The notes below the pieces were generated by a model, which saw only the letters and a program-made list of their open reading frames with translations, was not told the DNA's origin and did not search any database. The position numbers and the translations under genes are program-made. Below are positions 8,948-17,267 of a DNA stretch of 64,000 bases, piece after piece; within the stretch, counting starts at the first letter, position 1, and the number at the start of each line of letters is the position of its first letter. Source of the DNA: Bacteroidota bacterium (GTDB lineage: Bacteria; Bacteroidota; Bacteroidia; Chitinophagales; Chitinophagaceae). The stretch covers positions 1 through 64,000 of the forward strand of contig JACPEA010000016.1 in NCBI GenBank assembly GCA_016183765.1, given 5' to 3'.

Positions 8948-11713
8948 TTGTATTGCATTCGTGAAGTCTTCATTTTTTATCATAGTACCGTTTCACCTTA
9001 CCTGGGTTTCCCGGATTTTAAGGAAGAGAATAGTGGTGAATTTTATGTTGAAGCGGAGAATGCCTGTGGGATAACCCGGTCTAATGAATTTGCCATTAAG
9101 CTGAAGAGATTGCCACAGCCTGGTTTTAGTCCCACTGTGGATACGATCTGTTACAGATCCTCACGCCTGATCAATGCAACTTTCAACGGAAACCTGGCCG
9201 ATCCCCTTACTTATCAATGGTACCGGAATGATGTGTCATTGCCGGGAGAGTCGGGTAGCAGTATTTTCCCTGTTTTTGGTGCTGCAGGTATTTATTCGTT
9301 TAGCATAAAAGCTGCCAACAGCTGTGGTTCGGTAACCAGTCTTGTTACAACAGCGTATGTTAACCGGATCGTGCCGCAGTTTGTTGTGGATAGTGCGGGG
9401 GGGTGCAATAATGAGCTTTCTGTATCCATTCAGAACCGCACGTCACGGGCCTATTATCCTTTGCTTAGCTGGAAGGTTTTGTATGATGACGGCCTGGAGG
9501 ACCAGTTAACATCGCCAACCGATTTCGTATACCATAAATACAAAACACCGGGTTATTTCGATCTTAGATTATTGGCAACAGATTCAGCCGGATGTTCGTC
9601 CGACACCTTACATTTTGCGTTGAATAACTATGCACCGGCACGGGCCGATTTTATGGTCACCGATACCTGCCTGGGGTCAAAAACAGTATTCACCAATCTG
9701 GCTCAGAAAGGTGCAGGCAGTTATGGTTATGATCTTATTCGATGGGAGACCGCTGATCAGGTGATCATGGATACTTCTGCGAGTGTTACTTTACAATACC
9801 AGCAACCGGGTATTTATCGTGTTGTTATGTATGTTAGAGGCAAAAACTCCTGCATCACAGATAAAGTAGAGAAGCAGGTGGTGATAGCCGGCAATCCTGT
9901 GTTTGCCATAGATTCAACCGGTGGTTGTAAAAACGAATTGGGGGTTACGGTAACCAGGACAGGACCGGATCATCTTGTCAGGAATTTTTTATGGAAAATT
10001 GATTATGGGGATGGTACCAGAAAACTGAACCTGGATAGCAGTTTCCTGACCGACAATCACAGGTATAACAAAACCGGGACCTATACTGTTCGGATAAATA
10101 CATCCGGAAGCCTGGGATGCCAGCATACGGTACTTGAAAAACAGGTGATCAATTATGGGTTGACCAGAGCCGGTTTTTCCGTAAAAGATACCTGTTTGGG
10201 ATATCCCAGTATATTTATGAATACTGCGGTAAAGGGCTATCTTAATGACCGATTTGGCTCAGTTACCTGGAAAGTGGACGGACAACTGCTGGAAGATAGT
10301 TCGTCCCACCTGATCTATCGATTCAATAAGGCAGGTTCCTATTCTGTAACGCAGTATGTGATCGGGGAGAATAATTGCCTGGCAGACAGTATTACCAGGC
10401 AGCTGCACATGGTGGAAAATCCGGTATTTGTACTGGATTCATCGGGTAGTTGTGCCGGTAAACTAATGGTTACTGTAAATAATGCCAGCTCCCATGCCAG
10501 TATCAAAAATCATTTCTGGGAAGTTGATTATGGTGATGGGCATCGTAAGATCCTATTGGATAGTTTACTGAAAACGGATTCACACACTTACCGTAGTCCG
10601 GGTAATTATCTGGTGAAAGTGAACTCCTCAGGTAATTTGGCTTGTCAAACGCAAACGCTTACAGGAACCTTTACCAATTTTGCCGTAGCCAAAGCGGATT
10701 TTAGCGTGGGAGATACCTGTTTGGGGATGCCCTCCTTTTTCAGGAATACAACTGTCAGGGGTTTTGGTAATACCGGGCATGTTTTTGCCAGATGGCAGAT
10801 CGATGGTAAGCCTGTTGAAGATACGGCACCCACAGTGAGGTACACCTATGCTGCACCAGGCACGCACCGGGTGAGTTTGGCCGTGCAGGGAAATAATAGC
10901 TGTATAGTAGATAGTATCTCCAAGCAACTGGTAGTGGTGGGTTACCCGGTTGCCAGTTTCCTATACAAAGATTCCTGTGCAGGGTTTGATGTGTTGTTTA
11001 GGGATGCCAGTAAAACTTCGGTCAACGATAAGATCGCGCAATGGCAATGGAATTTTGCGGATAGAAGTACGGCATCTTTTGCCCAAAATCCGGTCCGGAT
11101 ATTTGCACGTGACGGCGCTTATTCGGTTAACTTATTGGTGCAGAGTGCATCCTGTCCTCAGTTCTATGATGATACCACGATTACTATCAATATTATCCGG
11201 CCACGTCCAGACCTACGGTACAATCCCTTATATGCGGTAAAGAACAGGCAAACTGTATTGGATGCCTATCCCAACGGAAGAAGTTATGAATGGGTACCGA
11301 ATTTCAATCTCAATAATACGCGTATCCGTCAGCCGCTGATTAACGCGGATTTCACTGCCAGGGAATACCGGGTACACATTACAGACGCATCAGGTTGCAT
11401 AAATGTGGACACCTTGCAGGTATGGGGTTTTCATCAGCCGGATGTGCATCTGCCAACCGCTTTTTCGCCAAATCATGATGGTTATAACGATGTGTACAAA
11501 GCCGAATATGTGATGATCGATCATTTGGAATACCTGAAAGTGCTGGATAAATTCAACAATGTGATCTTCGAAACCAAGTCTATAACAGATACATGGGATG
11601 GTACATACAAAGGCAGGCCAATAGCTACCGGTCAGTACCTGGTGCTGGTCTCTGCTGTTGATAAGCTGAATCAGCGTATACAGAAAAAGGTAACTGTGAC
11701 TCTGTTAAGATGA
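8948..11713 (+). CDS. PKD-repeat protein with T9SS type B C-terminal domain, apparently N-terminally truncated
   Basis: The recognisable protein starts near base 8990 inside an Ig/PKD-like module ('NSGEFYVEAENACG'). About eight PKD/Ig-like modules follow, several with conserved 'DTCLG.PS.F.N' and 'DSxGxCxxxLxV' motifs. The last ~85 residues ('LPTAFSPNHDGYNDVYKA...DKFNNVIFET') are the CHU_C type B sorting domain. No signal peptide precedes it. The frame is open upstream only to an in-frame TAA at 8849-8851, the TTG at 8948 is merely the best available initiator, and the first ~14 residues look like noncoding sequence. Either the 5' end was deleted, leaving a pseudogene, or this is the tail of a gene whose upstream part was lost by recombination. 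Intact relatives would be secreted surface proteins. Confidence 0.75.
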   Translation: MYCIREVFIFYHSTVSPYLGFPDFKEENSGEFYVEAENACGITRSNEFAIKLKRLPQPGFSPTVDTICYRSSRLINATFNGNLADPLTYQWYRNDVSLPGESGSSIFPVFGAAGIYSFSIKAANSCGSVTSLVTTAYVNRIVPQFVVDSAGGCNNELSVSIQNRTSRAYYPLLSWKVLYDDGLEDQLTSPTDFVYHKYKTPGYFDLRLLATDSAGCSSDTLHFALNNYAPARADFMVTDTCLGSKTVFTNLAQKGAGSYGYDLIRWETADQVIMDTSASVTLQYQQPGIYRVVMYVRGKNSCITDKVEKQVVIAGNPVFAIDSTGGCKNELGVTVTRTGPDHLVRNFLWKIDYGDGTRKLNLDSSFLTDNHRYNKTGTYTVRINTSGSLGCQHTVLEKQVINYGLTRAGFSVKDTCLGYPSIFMNTAVKGYLNDRFGSVTWKVDGQLLEDSSSHLIYRFNKAGSYSVTQYVIGENNCLADSITRQLHMVENPVFVLDSSGSCAGKLMVTVNNASSHASIKNHFWEVDYGDGHRKILLDSLLKTDSHTYRSPGNYLVKVNSSGNLACQTQTLTGTFTNFAVAKADFSVGDTCLGMPSFFRNTTVRGFGNTGHVFARWQIDGKPVEDTAPTVRYTYAAPGTHRVSLAVQGNNSCIVDSISKQLVVVGYPVASFLYKDSCAGFDVLFRDASKTSVNDKIAQWQWNFADRSTASFAQNPVRIFARDGAYSVNLLVQSASCPQFYDDTTITINIIRPRPDLRYNPLYAVKNRQTVLDAYPNGRSYEWVPNFNLNNTRIRQPLINADFTAREYRVHITDASGCINVDTLQVWGFHQPDVHLPTAFSPNHDGYNDVYKAEYVMIDHLEYLKVLDKFNNVIFETKSITDTWDGTYKGRPIATGQYLVLVSAVDKLNQRIQKKVTVTLLR

Positions 11714-11952
11714 TCCTTATGCCCCGAACACCCTGATCCCCATGCAGGCAGTATGGGCTCCCGGCACTGTGCCCTTGCGAGCCAATTCCTGCACGAAGAC
11801 ACAGTGGTAAGTTGTTCTTTTTTAGTTTTTTCTCCTCCCTAAAAACCATGCCCTGCCTTTGTGTGGGCAGGATATGCCTGGTATACAACTGAAGAGGTTT
11901 TTTTACCAGGGAAAAAAATAATACATTTAACCTTCATTGAAAATATAACCAA

Positions 11953-13653
11953 ATGGCGGGTGATTCCTCTTTTGTACCAGCGAAAGCAAAAGATAAAAAC
12001 AGTTTTGATGTCATAGTGGTAGGCTCCGGGATCAGTGGGGGATGGGCTGCGAAAGAATTGTGCGAAAAAGGATTAAAGGTATTATTGCTCGACCGTGGCA
12101 GGAATGTGGTGCATGGCGACTATCCCACAGCCGGCAAATTGCCCTGGGAATTCGAGCACCGGGGGGCACTTTCTGAAGCAGATAAAAAAGATCACCATAT
12201 ACAGACCCGTCATTATTCTTACCGTGACGATAATAAACAGTTTTATATTAACGACACGCAGAACCCTTACGAAGAGATCAACCGATTTGATTGGGTACGC
12301 GGAGACATTGTAGGCGGAAGATCGCTTTTATGGGGCCGGGCCTGTTACCGCTGGAGCGACCACGAATTTGAATCGAACCTGAAAGATGGATATGGGGTAG
12401 ACTGGCCCATCCGTTACCGCGACCTGGCTCCCTGGTACGACTATGTAGAAAAGTTTGTAGGGGTAAGCGGCAATAAAGATGGCATTACGTCATTACCGGA
12501 TGGATTGTTTCAGCCACCGTTTGAGATGAATTGCGTGGAGAAAGATTTCAAGACCCGTCTCGAATCTGCCTATAGCACCCGGAAACTGATCATGGGCCGC
12601 ACCGCTAATCTCACCCAGCCGATCCATAACCGTACACAATGCCAGGCACGTAATCTTTGTCACAGGGGTTGTCCGTTCGGTGCCTATTTCAGCAGTAATG
12701 TGGGTACGATACCGGCAGCGCTGGCTACCGGTAACTTAACAGTCAGGCCCGGTTCGCTTGTGCTGCATGTGTTATACGACGAACAAAAAAAGAAAGCAAC
12801 CGGTGTAGAAGTGATGGACACAGAGACCCGGCAGACAGAAAAATTCTTTGCACGGGTGATCTTTCTGAATGCTTCTACCGTTGCCACGGCAGCTATATTG
12901 CTGCGTTCTGTCTCCTCCCGTTTTTCCAATGGCCTGGGTAATGGCAGCGACCAGGTTGGACGTAACCTGATGGATCATCACAAGGGGATCTCCGTAACCG
13001 CATCTGTAGATGGTTTTGAAGACAGTTATTATTATGGACGCAGGCCTACGGCTTTGTATATTCCCCGGTTTAAAAATATCCTGGAGCCGGATAATCGCTT
13101 TCTGCGGGGTTATCATCTAAATGCCAGTGCTTCACGCGGATCTGCTGAACCTGTTGAACAGATCGGTGCCGGGTTCAAAGATGCCATGAGCGAACCCGGT
13201 CCCTGGAAGATACGCATGTATGGTTATGGGGAATGTTTGCCCTATGCAGACAATCGGGTGATGCTGAGCAAAACCAAAACCGATCCCTGGGGATTACCGA
13301 TGATCAGTATTGACTGTACTTTCCGGGAGAATGAGAAAGCGATGCATAAGGATATGGCGGCTACTGCAAAGGAGATGCTGGAATCGTTGGGCTATCAGAA
13401 AGTTACCGATACCTCCCGCATATCCGCTCCCGGCAATGCCAATCACGAAATGGGCACTGCCAGGATGGGAAGGGACCCTAAAACATCAGTCCTCAACGGT
13501 TTTAACCAGATGCATGAAGTGCCCAATATATTCATTACAGATGGTTCCTGCATGAGTTCCAGTTCCTGTCTTAACCCCTCCATCACGTATATGGCTCTTA
13601 CTGCAAGGGCCTGCGATTATGCGGTTAAACAGATGAAGAGATTGGATATCTGA
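11953..13653 (+). CDS. GMC family FAD-dependent oxidoreductase
   Basis: 566 residues. The Rossmann FAD-binding motif 'DVIVVGSGISGGWAAKEL' is at about residues 19-36, followed by 'VLLLDRGRNV'. The second GMC signature region is 'RGDIVGGRSLLWGRACYRW'. The C-terminal GMC domain has 'NHEMGTARMGRDP', 'FITDGSCMSSSSCLNPS' and 'MALTARACDYA'. The family oxidises alcohols or sugars to carbonyls with FAD; the substrate cannot be read from the sequence. No Tat or Sec signal is visible and no gluconate-dehydrogenase subunit 3 gene is adjacent, so it looks like a stand-alone enzyme. The 239-bp gap upstream holds only a short hairpin (around 11850-11872) and an AT-rich stretch likely to contain the promoter. 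Confidence 0.92.
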   Translation: MAGDSSFVPAKAKDKNSFDVIVVGSGISGGWAAKELCEKGLKVLLLDRGRNVVHGDYPTAGKLPWEFEHRGALSEADKKDHHIQTRHYSYRDDNKQFYINDTQNPYEEINRFDWVRGDIVGGRSLLWGRACYRWSDHEFESNLKDGYGVDWPIRYRDLAPWYDYVEKFVGVSGNKDGITSLPDGLFQPPFEMNCVEKDFKTRLESAYSTRKLIMGRTANLTQPIHNRTQCQARNLCHRGCPFGAYFSSNVGTIPAALATGNLTVRPGSLVLHVLYDEQKKKATGVEVMDTETRQTEKFFARVIFLNASTVATAAILLRSVSSRFSNGLGNGSDQVGRNLMDHHKGISVTASVDGFEDSYYYGRRPTALYIPRFKNILEPDNRFLRGYHLNASASRGSAEPVEQIGAGFKDAMSEPGPWKIRMYGYGECLPYADNRVMLSKTKTDPWGLPMISIDCTFRENEKAMHKDMAATAKEMLESLGYQKVTDTSRISAPGNANHEMGTARMGRDPKTSVLNGFNQMHEVPNIFITDGSCMSSSSCLNPSITYMALTARACDYAVKQMKRLDI

Positions 13654-13703
13654 TTCGGGATAGGATAGTAGCTGTTCAACAGAATGGTTTTTTTCTGGGT
13701 TCT

Positions 13704-14284
13704 TAGCTATTGTTGGTTGCCTGACATAAGTGTTCGGAACAAGGAATTGTCTATTCGTGTATTTTTACCGCGCCCTTGAGGGCGTGGATATCAAATTATT
13801 TTCTTGTATTTCTTTCGGGACTTTAGTCCCGGGTCCTTTTAGATCATCCTGTTAAAAAACAACTCAGGGCTAAAGCCCGATCAACTCTTTAGAAAGCATC
13901 TTATCCACGCCCTGAAGGGCGCGGCAATGTTTTTGTTAGATTGTTGGTTGACAATCAACATCGGCGGGCTGAGTATATGCATAAAAAAAACACGTAGCCA
14001 TTGTTGGTTGCCTGACAACAAGTGTTGGGAACAATGAACTGTTTTTCCGTGCACTTTTACCGCGCCCTTGCGGGCGTGGATATTGATTGTTTTCTTATAT
14101 TTCTTTCGGACGTTAGTCCTGGATCCTTTTAGATCATCCTGTCAAAAAATGACTCAGGGCTAAAGCCCGATCAACTCTTTAGAAAGCATCTTATCCACGC
14201 CCTGAAGGGCGTGGCAATGTTTTTGTTAGATTGTTGGTTGGCAACCAACATCGGTGGGCTGAGTATACGCATAAAAAAACCACG
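13704..14284. repeat. Two tandem ~290-bp palindrome-rich intergenic modules
   Basis: Unit 1 is 13704-13994 and unit 2 is 13995-14284 (offset 291 bp). A truncated third start follows at 14285, and a diverged copy of the module's tail lies at about 14378-14437. Each unit has nested inverted repeats. In unit 1 an outer pair 13768-13788 / 13904-13924 ('ccgcgccctt...' with its complement) encloses two small self-palindromes, 'gggactttagtccc' and 'gggctaaagccc'. Both units keep the pairing while the loops vary. There is no open reading frame. This resembles REP/BIME-type repeats dispersed between Bacteroidota genes. The region also forms the boundary with the mobile element. Confidence 0.85.
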
Positions 14285-14322
14285 TAGCCATTGTTGGTTG
14301 CCTGACAACAATGGCTACGTGG
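14273..14322 (-). terminator. Strong hairpin terminator
   Basis: Perfect 17-bp arms at 14280-14296 and 14306-14322 with a 9-nt loop. The A-run at 14273-14279 reads as a U-run on the minus strand. It probably stops minus-strand transcription coming from the tRNA/element side. Confidence 0.7.
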
Positions 14323-14428
14323 TATGTCAAGAGTCTCCTGAATATCCTGATTGCATGAAAGAGCCACTTCTTAATGGAGTTTTTGTTAGATATTGGTCAC
14401 CGATCAATATCGGCAGCCGGAGTAGCAA

Positions 14429-14460
14429 TAAAAAAACCACCATAACAATTGTTACAGTGG
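14429..14460 (-). terminator. Terminator of the original tRNA-Arg gene
   Basis: Ten-base arms at 14437-14446 and 14451-14460 (two G-U pairs), loop AATT. The A-run at 14429-14436 gives a U-run on the minus strand, 8 bp beyond the tRNA 3' end. Confidence 0.7.
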
Positions 14461-14467
14461 CTTTTTG

Positions 14468-14509
14468 TGACCGCGTCAGGATTCAAACCTGAAACCTTCT
14501 GATCCGTAG
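14468..14509 (-). other. 3' part of a tRNA-Arg(ACG) gene: probable attachment site (attL)
   Basis: Read on the minus strand, 14509 to 14468 holds an anticodon loop CTACGGA (anticodon ACG), the 3' anticodon strand TCAGA, variable region AGGTT, a T arm TCAGG/TTTGAAT/CCTGA, acceptor strand CGCGGTC and discriminator A. Homology to a tRNA stops exactly at the 5' side of the anticodon loop (14510), where the 5' anticodon strand should be TCTGA. A tRNA terminator follows on the minus strand and an integrase gene begins 182 bp away on the other side. That is the expected result of integration into a tRNA anticodon region, leaving the displaced 3' fragment here. The intact tRNA at the other end is not in the window. 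Confidence 0.72.
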
Positions 14510-14520
14510 CGGAATCAAAG

Positions 14521-14673
14521 GCTTGTTTTACCTTAATCTGACTTAATCCAATTTAACCTTGTTTTGCCTTGAAACCCTTATCCAGTAAGGTTTTATGGCG
14601 ATCCGGTTATTTTAGTCGAATCTTTTAAAGTAACGAATTAGCCACCGGATGTTAGGCAAATTGTTAGGCAAAT
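14521..14673. repeat. Short direct repeats between attL and the integrase (candidate integrase arm sites)
   Basis: Two kinds of direct repeat are seen: 'cttgttttaccttaa' near 14522 with 'cttgttttgccttga' near 14559, and 'gttaggcaaatt' twice at about 14651-14673. Short direct repeats flanking the core are typical arm-type sites for tyrosine integrases. This is an inference from position and spacing. Confidence 0.4.
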
Positions 14674-14690
14674 TTTAAAAGCAAACGGCT

Positions 14691-16085
14691 ATGGAAATCA
14701 CTATCGCGCGTGTCCTCGATAAACGGCACATGCGCAAAAAAGACAAAACTTACCGGCTGGCGATCAGGGTCACTTACGACCGCACACCCGTACCCTTTCC
14801 GCTCGATCTGTATGCTACCGAGGATGATTTTAAGAAGTTCGCTCAACCCAAGATCGGCAAAGAACTGGCTGTTGTGAGGGAAAAGCTGGTTGAAGCGGAA
14901 ACCAGGGCAAGGGAGATTATCCGCAATCTGGGAACGTTCACGTTCCAGGCTTTCCGGGAAGAATTTTACAGGGAAAAACTGGCCTTAAAGAAAAGAAAGC
15001 CCTCCCGGCGCACGGCAAGGCAGCTGGAGCAGGTAACCGCTGCCTCCACCAGCAAATTTCCCCTGCCCAACACAAAGGAAGGCCGTAACCGGAAATACGG
15101 GCAGAAGAAATTTGACCGTATCCGATCCAATATCAATTTCGTGGAAATGGGGCCGGTGGCAATGGCCTTCGGCGAATACATTAAAGTGCTGGAATCGCAG
15201 GATAGGATCGGGACTTGCGAAAATTATTTTTCCGGCCTCAGAAGCCTACTTACGTTCAGACCCAACCTGCGATTCGAGGATATAAGCCCGGCCTTTCTCT
15301 ATGCCTATGAAAAATGGATGTTGAGTAAAAACAATAGTTATACAACCATCGGGATTTATGTCAGGGTACTACGTGCTATTTTCAATATTGAAATACAGGA
15401 TGGCCGTTTGTCGCCCAAATACTACCCGTTTGGAAAGCGGAAGTATGTCATACCCAATGGCGCCAATGTAAAAAAAGCGCTTGACTTGGGCGATATCAAA
15501 AAGATATATGACTATGTACCTGATCCTGCCAACGCCAACGAAGGATATGCAAGGGATATATGGCTTTTCGGTTATTACAGCAATGGTATCAACTCGAAAG
15601 ATATAGCCTGCCTTAAATTCAGGAACATTGATGATGGGTTTATTATCCTCAATAGAGAGAAAACCAAATTCAGTACCCGCACCAAGCCTCGGAACATTGT
15701 TATTTATATCAACGAGGATATGCAAGTTATCATGGACAGGTGGGGCAATCAAGACAAGGCCGCCGGTAACTATATTTTTCCTGTTCTTTCGGAAGGTATT
15801 TCGGCCCACAGGCAGTATGAACTGGTACAGGGCTTTACTGGTATTATCAATGACTGGATGCGGGTGATCGCCCAAAAAATCGGTATTAACAAGAAAGTGA
15901 CCACAATGGCCTGGCGGCATACTTATGCCACCATAATGAAAAAATCAGGTGCCAGTACCGAATATATACAGGAAGCATTCGGGCATACGAATGTGAGGAC
16001 GACTGAAAATTATTTAGACAGTTTCGATCTTGAAACCAAGAAAACGTATGCGAAAAACCTGACGGCTTTTAAAGACCTGCCATAA
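14691..16085 (+). CDS. Tyrosine recombinase (site-specific integrase)
   Basis: 464 residues: an N-terminal arm-binding region, a SAM-like core-binding domain at about 155-240 ('MAFGEYIKVLESQDRIGTCENYFSGL') and a catalytic domain at about 265-450. Visible catalytic residues are R409 and H410 (MAWRHTYAT), H432 (FGHTNVRTT) and the nucleophile Y441 (ENYL). The position usually holding the first catalytic Arg reads 'YSNGINSKDI', with Asn where Arg is expected; from memory this variant is frequent in Bacteroidota integrases of this class. It lies next to a tRNA-Arg fragment and is the probable integrase/excisase-partnered recombinase of the element. It is convergent with the HNH gene, with a terminator between them. 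Confidence 0.93.
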   Translation: MEITIARVLDKRHMRKKDKTYRLAIRVTYDRTPVPFPLDLYATEDDFKKFAQPKIGKELAVVREKLVEAETRAREIIRNLGTFTFQAFREEFYREKLALKKRKPSRRTARQLEQVTAASTSKFPLPNTKEGRNRKYGQKKFDRIRSNINFVEMGPVAMAFGEYIKVLESQDRIGTCENYFSGLRSLLTFRPNLRFEDISPAFLYAYEKWMLSKNNSYTTIGIYVRVLRAIFNIEIQDGRLSPKYYPFGKRKYVIPNGANVKKALDLGDIKKIYDYVPDPANANEGYARDIWLFGYYSNGINSKDIACLKFRNIDDGFIILNREKTKFSTRTKPRNIVIYINEDMQVIMDRWGNQDKAAGNYIFPVLSEGISAHRQYELVQGFTGIINDWMRVIAQKIGINKKVTTMAWRHTYATIMKKSGASTEYIQEAFGHTNVRTTENYLDSFDLETKKTYAKNLTAFKDLP

Positions 16086-16115
16086 ATGTCATCACAATTT
16101 GGAATGACATTTTGA
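16084..16115 (+). terminator. Terminator after the integrase gene
   Basis: Nine-bp arms AAATGTCAT/ATGACATTT (16084-16092 and 16104-16112) with a short T-rich tail. It begins at the integrase stop codon. Confidence 0.5.
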
Positions 16116-16217
16116 TTTCATTGAATTACCTGTTTGTGGTAACAATTTGTGACTACATGTATCATCTCAAACTGTGATGATGGGCAAATTACGCAAAAAG
16201 ACAGGCAGATTCCTGCC

Positions 16218-17267
16218 TTATGCTTTCTGATCGTGAATACCTGCGATCTTAAATTCGGATCGTTTATGCCAGGTGTTTGTGTATGGAAAATGTTCTGTCG
16301 CAGTCAGCGTGTCTTCCGGCAAACGGATGAATTGACTGTTAAAAGTCCCCTGCACATCGATGATCGGTTGGTAATTTTTCATTCGTTGCCAATCTGCCAG
16401 GTGGTCACCGGGTATGAGTACAGATATAGCACATGAAAATGCTGTGTCAGGATCTGTGATCTCAAAATTGATCATAAAAGATTGCAGCTGTTCGGGTTGG
16501 AAAACATAGCACAATCCTTCAGGTGGATAGGGTTTGTTCATGTGAAAGAACACTCCATAATTGGTAAGCGGATGCAGGGCATTTTTGAAAAACACGTCCC
16601 GTAGATGAATCCCTGTATCCGTATAAATAAAATCGTATCCCCAAATTGAAAATGCTCTGAGATAAGCTGCTTTTACCAGCGCCCGATATAATGGATTCAT
16701 CTGGACGGATTGTGCCCCAAGTGTAATGACTGCTGAATTACCTGCAAGTACATTGTCAAACCACTCTTTCATTTTGGGATAACGCTCAAACCTGTCGAAA
16801 TTGAAATTTAACGGACTACCGCCTGATACCAGTGATTCCCTAAAACGCCCTTTTCCTTCCTCTGTCTGCAATGTAACGGGCATTTTTGCGCCAGCTACAC
16901 CGTGAACAAAAGCCTGTTCCTGTATCCATTCTTTTACAGCATAATCATATTCAATTCCGGCCTCACTGTTACATTTTTTGCAGACCATGATCTTTCCTTT
17001 TCCTTTTACACTTTTAGGTGGAAAATGATCTACGGTGAACTGATCATCCGAACGTAAATCCTCCGCACTAAGAATGGCGACCTTATTTACCAGGCAGATC
17101 GGACAGAGGTAAACATGCTGAACAGGATTGCCCGCGCCATCGTGAAAATATTTGCCGGTCCGTGTGTGCAAGACATATTGAAGCGAACGGGTATATCGCT
17201 GGCAATGCGCGATGATCAGTTTCAATTCTTTTTCGGATATTTCTTCTTCCATCAATTTATCTACCAT
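16218..17267 (-). CDS. HNH-like zinc-motif protein, partner of the Fic protein
   Basis: 349 residues. Around residues 55-101 lies a treble-clef/HNH-like core: 'LCPICLV' (CxxC), 'FTVDHFPPKS' (the DH of HNH nucleases) and 'VCKKCNSEAG' (second CxxC followed by N). This is the layout of McrA/HNH endonucleases, so DNA or RNA cleavage is likely. The rest has no recognised motif. Its ATG follows the Fic stop directly (TAAATG), so the two are translationally coupled and probably act together. Alternatively it could be a target-recognition or immunity component. The family name was not recognised with certainty. Confidence 0.75.
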   Translation of the reverse strand: MVDKLMEEEISEKELKLIIAHCQRYTRSLQYVLHTRTGKYFHDGAGNPVQHVYLCPICLVNKVAILSAEDLRSDDQFTVDHFPPKSVKGKGKIMVCKKCNSEAGIEYDYAVKEWIQEQAFVHGVAGAKMPVTLQTEEGKGRFRESLVSGGSPLNFNFDRFERYPKMKEWFDNVLAGNSAVITLGAQSVQMNPLYRALVKAAYLRAFSIWGYDFIYTDTGIHLRDVFFKNALHPLTNYGVFFHMNKPYPPEGLCYVFQPEQLQSFMINFEITDPDTAFSCAISVLIPGDHLADWQRMKNYQPIIDVQGTFNSQFIRLPEDTLTATEHFPYTNTWHKRSEFKIAGIHDQKA

